Assembly: GCA_910586535.1 (NCBI GenBank)
Contig: CAJUHS010000015.1
Span: 1 to 59,327, forward strand
Reading direction: 5' to 3'
Source: an uncultured Oscillospiraceae bacterium
Lineage (GTDB): Bacteria > Bacillota > Clostridia > Oscillospirales > Ruminococcaceae
Length of the DNA stretch: 59,327 bases
Part shown: positions 43,205 through 51,243 of the stretch, piece after piece
Layout of the letters: each line of letters opens with the position of its first letter
Position numbering within the stretch: the stretch's first letter is position 1
Translations under genes and position numbers: made by a program
The notes under the pieces: model-generated
Told to the model about the DNA's origin: nothing
Database searches by the model: none
Seen by the model: only the letters and a program-made list of their open reading frames with translations

Positions 43205-43645
43205 GTGAAAATATCAATCAACATAGACCCCGAGCTTGCCGACACGGAAATTATCATAAACTGCGGCAGTCTTACCGCGGAAACCGAAAATATTATCGCC
43301 GCTCTCCGCATGGCGGACAACCAAATGACGGTGCTAAAGGACGGCGAAACTCATATACTCGATATTTCAAAGATCGCATACATCGAAACGGTGGACAGGC
43401 GAACGTTCGTTTACACCGAAAAGGACTGCTATGAGTCAAAACTGAAGTTTTACGAAATGGACGAAAAGCTTTGCAGCGGCAGCTTTTTGCGCATAAGCAA
43501 ATCCTGCATTGTGCGGCTGAAATATATACGCTCTCTCAAAGCCGAGCTTGACCGCAGGCTGCGAATTACTCTTGAAAACGGCGAACAGCTTATTGCGTCC
43601 CGCCAGTATGCCGATGGGCTGAAAAAAAGATTGGGGGTTCATTAA
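43205..43645 (+). CDS. LytTR-domain DNA-binding regulator
   Basis: 146 residues. A short N-terminal region is followed by a LytTR domain (HILDISKIAYIETVDRRTFV, LRISKSCIVRLKYIRSLKAE, EQLIASRQYADGLKKRLGV). The start is GTG at 43205, preceded by GGGAGG. With the next three genes it forms a common Firmicutes cassette, LytTR regulator, DUF3021 membrane protein, ABC ATPase and ABC permease, and probably controls its own operon. Such cassettes often respond to membrane-active compounds. Confidence 0.92.
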   Translation: MKISINIDPELADTEIIINCGSLTAETENIIAALRMADNQMTVLKDGETHILDISKIAYIETVDRRTFVYTEKDCYESKLKFYEMDEKLCSGSFLRISKSCIVRLKYIRSLKAELDRRLRITLENGEQLIASRQYADGLKKRLGVH

Positions 43646-44116
43646 ATGGATAAGAATTTTTCGGTACTTAAATTCCTTTCGCAGGTGTTCATGATATACG
43701 GTATAACCACGGGTCTGCTGAATATTTTCTGCATTTTATTCGGTAGGTCGGCGTACGGTTTTTCAACGATCTTTTCTTTGGGAAATACAGGCGTAGGCAT
43801 TGCAACAAGCTTTCAGTTTTTGCTTGCTGTATTTTTAATAGTCGGATTGAAATTTATTTTTATGACGGATATTCTGATAAAGAAAATACCTCTTGCCGCA
43901 AGAATAATCATAATGTTTGCGGGAGCATTTGCAACAATACTCGTATTTATTTTTGCATTCGGCTGGGTCCCCGCGAATATGCCTATAGCATGGATAATGT
44001 TTATAATTTGCTTTGTTTTAAGCTGCGCTGTCAGCACGATAATTTCCGTACTGGCAGAAAAGCAGGAAAACCGCAGGCTTGAAGAAGCGTTAAAGCGTTA
44101 CAAGGAGGAGCAGTAA
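43646..44116 (+). CDS. DUF3021-like membrane protein
   Basis: 156 residues with four hydrophobic helices (about 12-34, 50-72, 85-105, 112-133) and a charged C-terminal helix (EKQENRRLEEALKRYKEEQ). It starts directly after the LytTR gene stop and ends one base before the ABC ATPase ATG. DUF3021 proteins sit next to LytTR regulators and may restrain or sense for them; no biochemical activity is known. Confidence 0.82.
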   Translation: MDKNFSVLKFLSQVFMIYGITTGLLNIFCILFGRSAYGFSTIFSLGNTGVGIATSFQFLLAVFLIVGLKFIFMTDILIKKIPLAARIIIMFAGAFATILVFIFAFGWVPANMPIAWIMFIICFVLSCAVSTIISVLAEKQENRRLEEALKRYKEEQ

Positions 44117-44117
44117 T

Positions 44118-44972
44118 ATGGAAGCAGCAGCTATTTCCGCAAGCAATATCGTAAAATCATTCGGCAGCAAAAGGGTATTGGACGGCATAAGCTTTACCGT
44201 CCGCAGGGGACAGATATTCGGGCTTCTGGGTCCCTCGGGAGCCGGCAAAACTACCCTTATAAAAATACTTACGGGACAGCTTGACCGTAACGCGGGTACT
44301 GCCGAAATAAACGGTCTTGACGCCGATAAGCTTACCGGTGAGGACAACAAAAAATTCGGCATAATGATGGACAATTTCGGTATTTACGAGCGCCTTAACT
44401 GTTATGAAAACCTGAAAATTTTTGCGGAAATTTACGGCGTAAAAAAAGACGGTATTTTAAACGCGCTGAAAAAGGTGGGACTTGAAAACGCTAAAAAGAC
44501 CTCCGCCGCAAAGCTTTCCAAGGGTATGCGGAGCAGGCTTCGTCTTGCCAGAGTATTTATGATAGACCCCGATATTTTATTTCTCGACGAGCCAACAAGC
44601 GGACTTGACCCTGCGACTGCTGACGAGATACACAAAATAATGCTTGCGGAAAAAGGAAATGGCAAAACCATTTTTCTTACTACCCACACAATGTCGGAGG
44701 CGGAAAAGCTCTGTAATGACATTGTGATGATAAACGAAGGCAAAATTGTGGAGCATGGAAGTCCCCAAGAAATATGCCGAAGATATAATCATCAGCGTAT
44801 GCTGAAAATACATCTTTCGAACGGCTCTGATATACAGTTTCCCCACAATGAAAATGCATCCGACAAGGTTGCGGAATTGATAAAAAACGGTAGCGCGGAA
44901 ACGATACACACGACCGAGCCAAATCTTGAAACTGTATTTATGGAACTTACGGGAAAGGAGCTTGCGGTATGA
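44118..44972 (+). CDS. ABC transporter ATP-binding protein (exporter type)
   Basis: 284 residues. Walker A is GPSGAGKTT, Walker B is ILFLDEPTSGLDPAT, the switch His is in TTHTMSEAEKL. The signature region reads LSKGMRSRLRLAR: LSKGM replaces LSGGQ, as in many drug- or bacteriocin-type exporters. A C-terminal extension of about 70 residues follows. GGAGGAG precedes the ATG. It overlaps the permease gene by four bases (ATGA). Confidence 0.93.
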   Translation: MEAAAISASNIVKSFGSKRVLDGISFTVRRGQIFGLLGPSGAGKTTLIKILTGQLDRNAGTAEINGLDADKLTGEDNKKFGIMMDNFGIYERLNCYENLKIFAEIYGVKKDGILNALKKVGLENAKKTSAAKLSKGMRSRLRLARVFMIDPDILFLDEPTSGLDPATADEIHKIMLAEKGNGKTIFLTTHTMSEAEKLCNDIVMINEGKIVEHGSPQEICRRYNHQRMLKIHLSNGSDIQFPHNENASDKVAELIKNGSAETIHTTEPNLETVFMELTGKELAV

Positions 44973-45661
44973 AAAACATTAAAGCAGTATTTATGAAACA
45001 AATACTTGATACGATAAAAAACAAAACGGTTTTTATTCAGTTTCTTATGTTTCCGATAATAGCGGTAGTAATGGAAAATGCAGTAAAAATCGAAGAGATG
45101 CCCGAGCATTTTTTTGCAAAATTATTTGCGGTAATGTTTATCGGCATGGCGCCGCTGTCCTGTATGTCCGCGATAATTTCAGAAGAAAAAGAGAAAAATA
45201 CGCTGCGCGCTCTTATGATGAGCAGCGTCAAGCCTTGGCAGTATCTTGTTTCTGTGGGTGCGTATATTTTCATTATGTGTATGGTCGGTATGTCCGTGTT
45301 TGCGGTACTTTGCGAACACAAGGGCAAGGCGCTTACAATATTTATTTTCTGCACGGCGTTCGGCATTATCCTGTCAGAGCTGGCAGGTGCGGCTATCGGG
45401 ATATTCAGCAAAAATCAAATGGCGGCGACGTCCCTTACGCTTCCGATAATGATGATCTTTTCGTTTTCTCCCATGCTTTCAATGTTTAATGAAACCATTA
45501 AAAAAATTGCGGGAATAACATATTTGCAGCAAATCAGCAACATTTTAAACGGCATTGGCATGTCAGAAATATCCGCCAAAAGCGTTGTTGTTATCGCGGC
45601 AAATTTTGCTGTAGGACTTGTATTATTTACTGCCGCTTACAAGAAAAAAGGACTTGAATAA
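44969..45661 (+). CDS. ABC-2 type transporter permease
   Basis: 230 residues with about six membrane helices and the ABC-2 pattern (ISEEKEKNTLRALMMSSVKP between the first helices). It pairs with the overlapping ATPase to export an unknown compound, perhaps a toxic peptide or lipid. It is the last gene of the LytTR cassette and is followed by two hairpins. Confidence 0.9.
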   Translation: MKNIKAVFMKQILDTIKNKTVFIQFLMFPIIAVVMENAVKIEEMPEHFFAKLFAVMFIGMAPLSCMSAIISEEKEKNTLRALMMSSVKPWQYLVSVGAYIFIMCMVGMSVFAVLCEHKGKALTIFIFCTAFGIILSELAGAAIGIFSKNQMAATSLTLPIMMIFSFSPMLSMFNETIKKIAGITYLQQISNILNGIGMSEISAKSVVVIAANFAVGLVLFTAAYKKKGLE

Positions 45662-45674
45662 ATATATAAATAAT

Positions 45675-45765
45675 CCGTCAAATAAAAAAACGAAAAGTTT
45701 GACGGGTAAAATTCCTATGCAAAAAATCCTCCGACTTCGTTTTTGAAGTTTGGAGGATTTTGTTT
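45675..45765 (+). terminator. Two hairpins ending the LytTR-ABC operon
   Basis: First hairpin 45675-45682 with 45698-45705 (8 bp). Second, stronger one has arms in 45722-45741 and 45746-45765, followed by T-rich sequence. The second is the probable terminator. Confidence 0.75.
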
Positions 45766-45870
45766 GCATAAGTATTTTTACATAATTGGTAACTTGTCAA
45801 AAAAATCAATTCTGATATACCGGATTTGTCCGCAAATTCAATCGACATAATTCAACAGAATATTTATTGT

Positions 45871-45909
45871 AATCGTAAATGCAATTTTGTATTTACGATT
45901 TTTCTTTTT
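45871..45909 (+). terminator. Orphan terminator-like hairpin
   Basis: Perfect 10-bp stem (45871-45880 with 45891-45900) followed by a long T-rich run. It stands 70 bases before the broken sigma-like gene with no recognisable gene directly upstream, so it may be left from a lost gene or act as an attenuator. Confidence 0.6.
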
Positions 45910-45978
45910 GTACGCTGCCGTTCGCCTCCATTTCAAATTATTTTTTCAAGACTAAAAAATAATTTGGAGGAATTTAAA

Positions 45979-46389
45979 ATGGCATACAACAATTTAAAAG
46001 CGTACTGGATATAGCGCAGGAAAAATGAGTTTCATGCATTGGGTGCTGATGAAAACATCATTGCAGAACTTCGCGGCTTTGACAGAATAGCATACAACTC
46101 CGACGACAGATTTTATAAGAGGCTGTGCGACGTTGGCGACTTTTATGAAGAAGTTATTGCGGACAAAACTCCGTGCGAAGTAACTTCCGTAGAGCAGCTT
46201 TTGGACAAGGTTGAAAATTCCGCGATATACAAAATTCTAAAAAAGACCAGCGAAAGAAACTTGCAAATACTTCTGATGAAGGTGCGTATTTACTCCGTAA
46301 AGGACATATCGGAAATTTTACATATTTCCAAAACGTCCATTTATGAGCGAATAAAAAATGTTCGTGAAAAGCTGAATAAGATTAGGTAA
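45979..46389 (+). pseudogene. Small sigma-70-like HTH protein interrupted by an in-frame TAG
   Basis: From a good start (GGAGG before ATG at 45979) the frame reads MAYNNLKAYWI, then TAG at 46012-46014, then continues without further stops as RRKNEFHALGADENIIAELR to 46389. The C-terminal part (QILLMKVRIYSVKDISEILH, SKTSIYERIKNVREKL) resembles sigma-70 region 4 / HTH proteins carried by integrative elements. Codon 12 is probably a mutated tryptophan codon (TGG to TAG). Restart at a TTG (46039) without a ribosome site is unlikely. Probably a recent nonsense mutation. Confidence 0.75.
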
Positions 46390-46390
46390 G

Positions 46391-46559
46391 TTTGCATCCG
46401 CGCTTGCTTGTCTGAACAGCAATTGAACCGGTCTCACACATGATCGTATACCGTTGACCTATTTACTGAAAAATTCCTTGCCACTTCTGTTCCGTTATGG
46501 CTTTTTTCATATGCCTTTACTATTAACTCCCTTACTTCCGTACTCAACATTTTCATCAT
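46391..46559 (-). pseudogene. IS630-like transposase remnant (N-terminal HTH)
   Basis: From the ATG pair at 46559 the minus strand reads MLSTEVRELIVKAYEKSHNG and TEVARNFSVNRSTVYDHV, then TGA. In another frame the sequence continues as ETGSIAVQTSKRGCK, which matches the expected next part of IS630-type transposases. So this is a frameshifted N-terminal fragment of about 55 residues; the catalytic DDE part is absent. No terminal repeats are visible. Confidence 0.68.
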
Positions 46560-46743
46560 CCCATATTTCTATTATACTCTTCTTGTCAAGTGTTTGGATA
46601 TTTTTATAGGGTGCTATAATTTTTAAAAATTTTTATTTATAATACGGCAATAAATATCTTTAAAATCCGGTTGAAATAATTGTACAGATATGGTATAATT
46701 TTTGAGTATTATTTTTTAAAAAAGTTGAATAATGGTGATAATT

Positions 46744-48087
46744 ATGAAAACCGATCTGACATCGGGAAATATAACAAGGACTCTGCTCGGTTTTGCGGTA
46801 CCAATGATAGCGGGAAACCTGCTTCAGCAGATATACAACATTGCCGATACTCTTATCGTTGGGCGTTATCTCGGAGAAGATGCTCTTGCCGCTGTTGGCA
46901 GCACATATACTCTCACGACCTTTATTTACTCTATTATAATAGGACTTTGTATGGGCAGCGGCGCGCTTGTTTCCTATTACTGCGGAAAAAACGCTTGTCA
47001 AAAACAGAAAAACGCAATTGCAGCCGCTTTTATTTTGGTCGGATTTGTTTCTGCAGCTGCAGAAGTCATAACTCTTTGTTCGGCAGACGAAATAACCGGT
47101 CTGCTGAAAATTCCGCCGGAAATTACGGCTGATACTGTGGATTATGTTAGAATAATCCTGCTTGGTATATTTTTTATTTTTTTGTACAACTATTATGCCT
47201 ATATGCTACGTGCTTTTGGAGATTCCGTTGCGCCGCTGATTTTTCTCGGTGCAGCTTCGGTGATAAATATTGTTCTGGACATAATTTTTGTTGTGCAATT
47301 TGATTACGGGGTAAAGGGAGCGGCATATGCAACATTGATCGCACAGGCTGTTTCGGGGAGCGGACTTGCAGCGTATTCCCTTATCAGAGAACAGAATCTG
47401 CGTATAAAATTTTTAGATTTGCATTTCAATAAAGAAGAAATTTTTGAAACGATTCGTATGTCGTTTTCTGCATCGGTGCAGCAATCAGTAATGAATTTCG
47501 GAATACTGATGATACAAGGACTCGTCAACAGCTTCGGAACGACTGTTATGGCAGCTTTTGCCGTTGCAGTAAAGATTGATACCCTTGCATATATGCCTGC
47601 GCAGGAGTTCGGAAATGCATTTTCTCTTTTTGTCTCAAGAAATTACGGTGCAAACGAATACGGACGGATACGCAAATGCGTTAAAAAAGCTTTTTTGATT
47701 TCAGCATTATTCTGCGCTGCTGTATCAGCATCCGTGGCTATTTTTTCAGAAAATCTTATGAGCATATTTGTCAGCACAGATGAATACAAAATAATAAAAA
47801 CAGGTTCGATATATCTTGTCACAGAGGGAGCGTTCTACGTTGGAATCGGCATACTTTTTCTTTTGTACGGCTACTACCGTGGAATAAACAGACCGGAAAT
47901 GTCGCTTATCCTTACTGTTATTTCTCTCGGAACAAGAGTTGCACTGGCATATCTCTTGTCGGGATTTGATACCATAGGCGTGATCGGGATATGGGTATCC
48001 ATTCCAATAGGCTGGTTTTTAGCAGATATTGTTGGAATTGCTTATATGAAAATTTTCGGAAGAACCCTTTTTAATGAAGCAGTATAA
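46744..48087 (+). CDS. MATE-family multidrug/Na+ antiporter
   Basis: 447 residues with about twelve membrane helices in two related halves. The first half begins MKTDLTSGNITRTLLGFAVP and MIAGNLLQQIYNIADTLIVG, and the second with SASVQQSVMNFGILMIQGLV, both typical of the DinF/NorM-like MATE group. It exports organic cations using Na+ or H+. The start is the ATG at 46744; the upstream ribosome site is weak (GGTGAT). Gene-poor, decayed DNA flanks it on both sides. Confidence 0.92.
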   Translation: MKTDLTSGNITRTLLGFAVPMIAGNLLQQIYNIADTLIVGRYLGEDALAAVGSTYTLTTFIYSIIIGLCMGSGALVSYYCGKNACQKQKNAIAAAFILVGFVSAAAEVITLCSADEITGLLKIPPEITADTVDYVRIILLGIFFIFLYNYYAYMLRAFGDSVAPLIFLGAASVINIVLDIIFVVQFDYGVKGAAYATLIAQAVSGSGLAAYSLIREQNLRIKFLDLHFNKEEIFETIRMSFSASVQQSVMNFGILMIQGLVNSFGTTVMAAFAVAVKIDTLAYMPAQEFGNAFSLFVSRNYGANEYGRIRKCVKKAFLISALFCAAVSASVAIFSENLMSIFVSTDEYKIIKTGSIYLVTEGAFYVGIGILFLLYGYYRGINRPEMSLILTVISLGTRVALAYLLSGFDTIGVIGIWVSIPIGWFLADIVGIAYMKIFGRTLFNEAV

Positions 48088-48131
48088 ATACAGTAACATA
48101 AAATTTCGGAAAAATTTTGCTGCAAATACGC

Positions 48132-48449
48132 CTAAGCGTATACAAACACATCGAAGGCAGTGTCCTGCAATACACACGAGGCGGGAAGCATACACATATC
48201 CCCATTATGCAGACTGTACAGCGTTATATTTTTTCCTTCCTCCTACATCATGTAAAGGCGCAGGCTTTCCAAACGGACAAAAATCACTCCCGAGCATTTG
48301 CCACTGTCGTGAACGTTCGCGCCCTTAGGGTAGATCACGGCAAAGGATTTTTGATAGATCACCATTCTGTCAGATTTGGAAATTTTATTCCGGAACAGGA
48401 AGATTTCCTGATAAACAGGTTTAAACAAATTGTGTTCAATTTTAAAAAC
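48132..48449 (-). pseudogene. Crp/Fnr-family regulator remnant
   Basis: The minus strand reads PVYQEIFLFRNKISKSDRMV, YQKSFAVIYPKGANVHDSGK, then SLRLYMM, a TAG at 48245-48243, then EEGKNITLYSLHNGDMCMLP and DTAFDVFVYA followed by another TAG at 48134-48132. This is the cyclic-nucleotide-binding-type sensor domain of a Crp/Fnr regulator. The start, the interrupting TAG and the missing C-terminal HTH show it is dead. It is divergent from the CoA-disulfide-reductase-like gene, a common pairing, so that gene has probably lost its regulator. Confidence 0.75.
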
Positions 48450-48477
48450 TCATTAAAGAAAAGAGGTATTTTATATT

Positions 48478-50148
48478 ATGAAAACATTAATTATAGGCGG
48501 AGTTGCAGGAGGAGCGTCAGCGGCTGCAAGACTCCGCAGACTGGATGAAGCGGCTGATATAATTGTTTTAGAACGCGGGGAATATGTTTCCTTTGCCAAC
48601 TGCGGTCTGCCATATTATATCGGCGGAGTAATTACAAACCCCAATAATCTGACCTTGCAAACTCCTGAAAGCTTTCGGGCAAGGTTCAATATAGATGTCC
48701 GCGTGAACAGCGAAGCGGTAAAAATTGATCCTGAATCTAAAACAGTAACGGTAAAAAATCTGAGCTCGGGAGAATTATATGCGGAAAGCTATGACAATCT
48801 TATTCTTTCACCGGGCGCGGAACCGATAAGACCAGATATTGACGGAATTGACAGCGAAATTGTATTTACTTTGCGAAATATTCCAGATACGCTGAAGATA
48901 AAAGAATATATACAAAAACAAAAGCCAAGGTCGGCAGTAGTTATCGGCGGCGGATATATCGGTGTTGAAATGGCGGAAAATCTGAAGGAATCTGGGCTTG
49001 AAGTTTCTGTTGCAGAGCTTGCCGATCATCTGATCGCTCCCCTTGATTTTGATATGGCAGCCGATGTACACCGTTATATAAAATTAAAGGGCATAGGGCT
49101 GTATTTGAATAACAGCGTAAAAGCCATAGACGGTCATACCGTTGTTTTGCAGAACGGCAAGATCAATGCCGATATGGTCATTTTGTCGGTTGGAGTACTT
49201 CCTGAAACAGCATTGGCACAGGAATGCGGAATAAAAACCAATAGGCGCGGCAGTATTATAGTCAATCGCCAGATGAAAACCAATGTCCCTAATATCTATG
49301 CTGTAGGCGACGCTGCGGAAGCAGAGGACTTCATTGCAAAAACGCCTGCGTTTATCCCTCTTGCAGGTCCCGCAAACAAACAGGGACGCATCGCGGCGGA
49401 TAATATTGCCGGTATTGCCTCGGAATACAAAGGCACGCAGGGCTCAGCGGTGCTGAAGCTGTTTGATATGACAGTTGCTACTACCGGACTAAATGAAAAA
49501 AGCGCAAAAGCTGCGGGCATTAATTACGACAAAACCTATATTTATTCCGGTTCTCATGCCGCATACTATCCCGGTGCAAATAATATGTCAATAAAAGCGC
49601 TTTGGGACAAAAATACGCTTAAAATCCTCGGTGCACAGATAGTCGGTTTTGACGGAGTTGACAAACGCATGGACGTGCTCGCAGCGGCTATACGTTTCGG
49701 GGCAAAAATAACCGATCTCACAGAACTTGAGCTTTGTTATGCGCCTCCTTTCGGGAGCGCAAAAGACCCGGTGAATATGCTCGGATTTGTTGCTGAAAAT
49801 ATTGTTTCCGGAAAAATAAAACAGGTATTCTGGCACGATATTGAAACCTTGCCGCGGGACGGAAGCGTAACTTTGCTTGACGTGAGGACAGCAATGGAAG
49901 TCAGCCGCGGCAAAATAAACGGTTTTCTAAACATACCGCTGGATTCGTTGAGAAGCCGCCTAAATGAGATTTCCAAAGAAAAGCCTGTTTATGTTCATTG
50001 CCACAGCGGACTGCGCAGCTATATCGCCTGCCGTATCCTTGCAGGAAATGGCTACGACTGCTTTAATCTTGCAGGGGGATGGCGGCTGTACGAATCTGTT
50101 ATAAACGAGAGGACTGTTCCCGAATATATATGTACAGAATGTAAATAA
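48478..50148 (+). CDS. CoA-disulfide reductase-like flavoprotein with rhodanese domain
   Basis: 556 residues. The N-terminal FAD/NAD(P) pyridine nucleotide-disulfide oxidoreductase has GGVAGGASAAARLRRLD, a redox-active Cys42 in SFANCGLPYY, NADH motif VVIGGGYIGVEMAENL and FAD motif IYAVGDAAE. A C-terminal rhodanese domain (about 455-550) has Cys508 in YVHCHSGLRS. Such fusions reduce CoA disulfide, CoA persulfide or polysulfide with NADH and help oxidative or sulfur stress tolerance. AAGAGGT precedes the start. Confidence 0.93.
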   Translation: MKTLIIGGVAGGASAAARLRRLDEAADIIVLERGEYVSFANCGLPYYIGGVITNPNNLTLQTPESFRARFNIDVRVNSEAVKIDPESKTVTVKNLSSGELYAESYDNLILSPGAEPIRPDIDGIDSEIVFTLRNIPDTLKIKEYIQKQKPRSAVVIGGGYIGVEMAENLKESGLEVSVAELADHLIAPLDFDMAADVHRYIKLKGIGLYLNNSVKAIDGHTVVLQNGKINADMVILSVGVLPETALAQECGIKTNRRGSIIVNRQMKTNVPNIYAVGDAAEAEDFIAKTPAFIPLAGPANKQGRIAADNIAGIASEYKGTQGSAVLKLFDMTVATTGLNEKSAKAAGINYDKTYIYSGSHAAYYPGANNMSIKALWDKNTLKILGAQIVGFDGVDKRMDVLAAAIRFGAKITDLTELELCYAPPFGSAKDPVNMLGFVAENIVSGKIKQVFWHDIETLPRDGSVTLLDVRTAMEVSRGKINGFLNIPLDSLRSRLNEISKEKPVYVHCHSGLRSYIACRILAGNGYDCFNLAGGWRLYESVINERTVPEYICTECK

Positions 50149-50327
50149 CATTTGTCTCCGCTGAAGCTAAGACAGCAAGTGAAGTGCAGCCTGATTCGCA
50201 AAACGCAAAAAAACTTGAAAAACCTTGACAACTTTTAAAATAGGTTTGAAAAGGCAGAAATCAACGTAGAATAGACGTTTTTAATCTTGAAGGCATATGA
50301 CAGCGTAAAAATACGGAATCAAAAAAC

Positions 50328-50384
50328 AAAGGCGTTTTCGGCTGATTTTTTAGAAATCAACCGGAAATGCCTTTTTATTGTTCG
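50328..50384 (+). terminator. Terminator after the CoA-disulfide reductase-like gene
   Basis: Long imperfect stem of about 21 bp (50328-50348 with 50354-50374) followed by TTTTTATT-like sequence. It could once have been the antitermination target of the decayed LicT-type gene, but it lies before that gene rather than directly before the PTS gene. Confidence 0.75.
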
Positions 50385-50427
50385 GGGCGTTAAAATATCG
50401 TTTTAATAAAAACATCATACCGTTCAA

Positions 50428-51168
50428 ATGGCTTACTTACGTTGTTTTATAATTAAAACAGTATTTGATGAAAATAGCAGGAAACAAATAGTTTCGGGAA
50501 AAGGCGTGGGATTCGAAAAAAATTTATTGAGTGCATGGCGGAGATATCGTATGAATATATTAAAATAACGGGCGACCTTGTATATTTCGGAATTTCAGAA
50601 CGTGTGAATGTTACGCTGAATAGTTTGCCCATAATAACTCTTTCGGATCACATTGCTTTTGCAATAGAGTGCAAAAAAATTTACCAATCATCTTATTTAC
50701 CAAATATACGATTATTTTTCCGAAGAGCTTGTCCTCGGACGGTATTGTTCGGAGAGATAAAAGAAAAATTTGGTGTTGAGTTTAACGGCAACAAGGCGGG
50801 TTTTATCGCAATGCACATAATCAACGCAAGAATGGGCACAAATATGGGACAGATACCTTATATTACAAAGATGATAAACGGCTGTATGGAGATCACTGAT
50901 ACGTTTAATTTATTCGGTAAAAATTGACAAGTCATCTATAGCATACGGCCGCTTTTTGGTGCATATGAAATTTCTTGCAAAGCGTTTGTTCAATTCCCAA
51001 TGTTCTCAGCCGCAATGAGGACATATTATTGCTTATTAAATTGAAATTAAAAAAATATTACAAATGCGCAAAATGCATACAGGACTATGTTATGAAAAAT
51101 TTTAAAAAATACCGACGGAGAATGAACTTCTTACCATTGCTATGCGTCTGAGAAATATCAGCGAATAA
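50428..51168 (+). pseudogene. LicT/BglG-type antiterminator remnant
   Basis: Pieces of one antiterminator appear in order across frames. CAT RNA-binding domain: IIKTVFDENSRKQIVSGKGV (50452 on). PRD1: AEISYEYIKITGDLVYFGIS, ITLSDHIAFAIE, then after a shift FGVEFNGNKAGFIAMHIINA. PRD2: SIAYGRFLVHMKFLAKRLF (from about 50937) and TENELLTIAMRLRNISE ending at a TAA at 51166-51168. At least three frameshifts or stops separate them, so no working protein results. The gene lies just before the PTS glucose-type operon, which such a protein would normally control. This is a strong sign of recent loss of regulation. Confidence 0.85.
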
Positions 51169-51243
51169 ACATACCGAAAAGGCTGAATCGCCGCTGCCGA
51201 TACCAAGCGGCGGTCAAATATATAAATTTAAGGAGGAGTCTTT

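Noticed and set aside
45979..48449. TAG used as a sense codon in this organism
   Set aside because: Two broken genes have in-frame TAG, but intact genes here (for example the permease ending at 976) use TAG as a stop, and the Crp/Fnr piece is also truncated. Decay is simpler.
48074..48548. Rightward frames between the MATE and CoA-disulfide reductase-like genes
   Set aside because: They are antisense to the Crp/Fnr remnant and have no ribosome site or family pattern.
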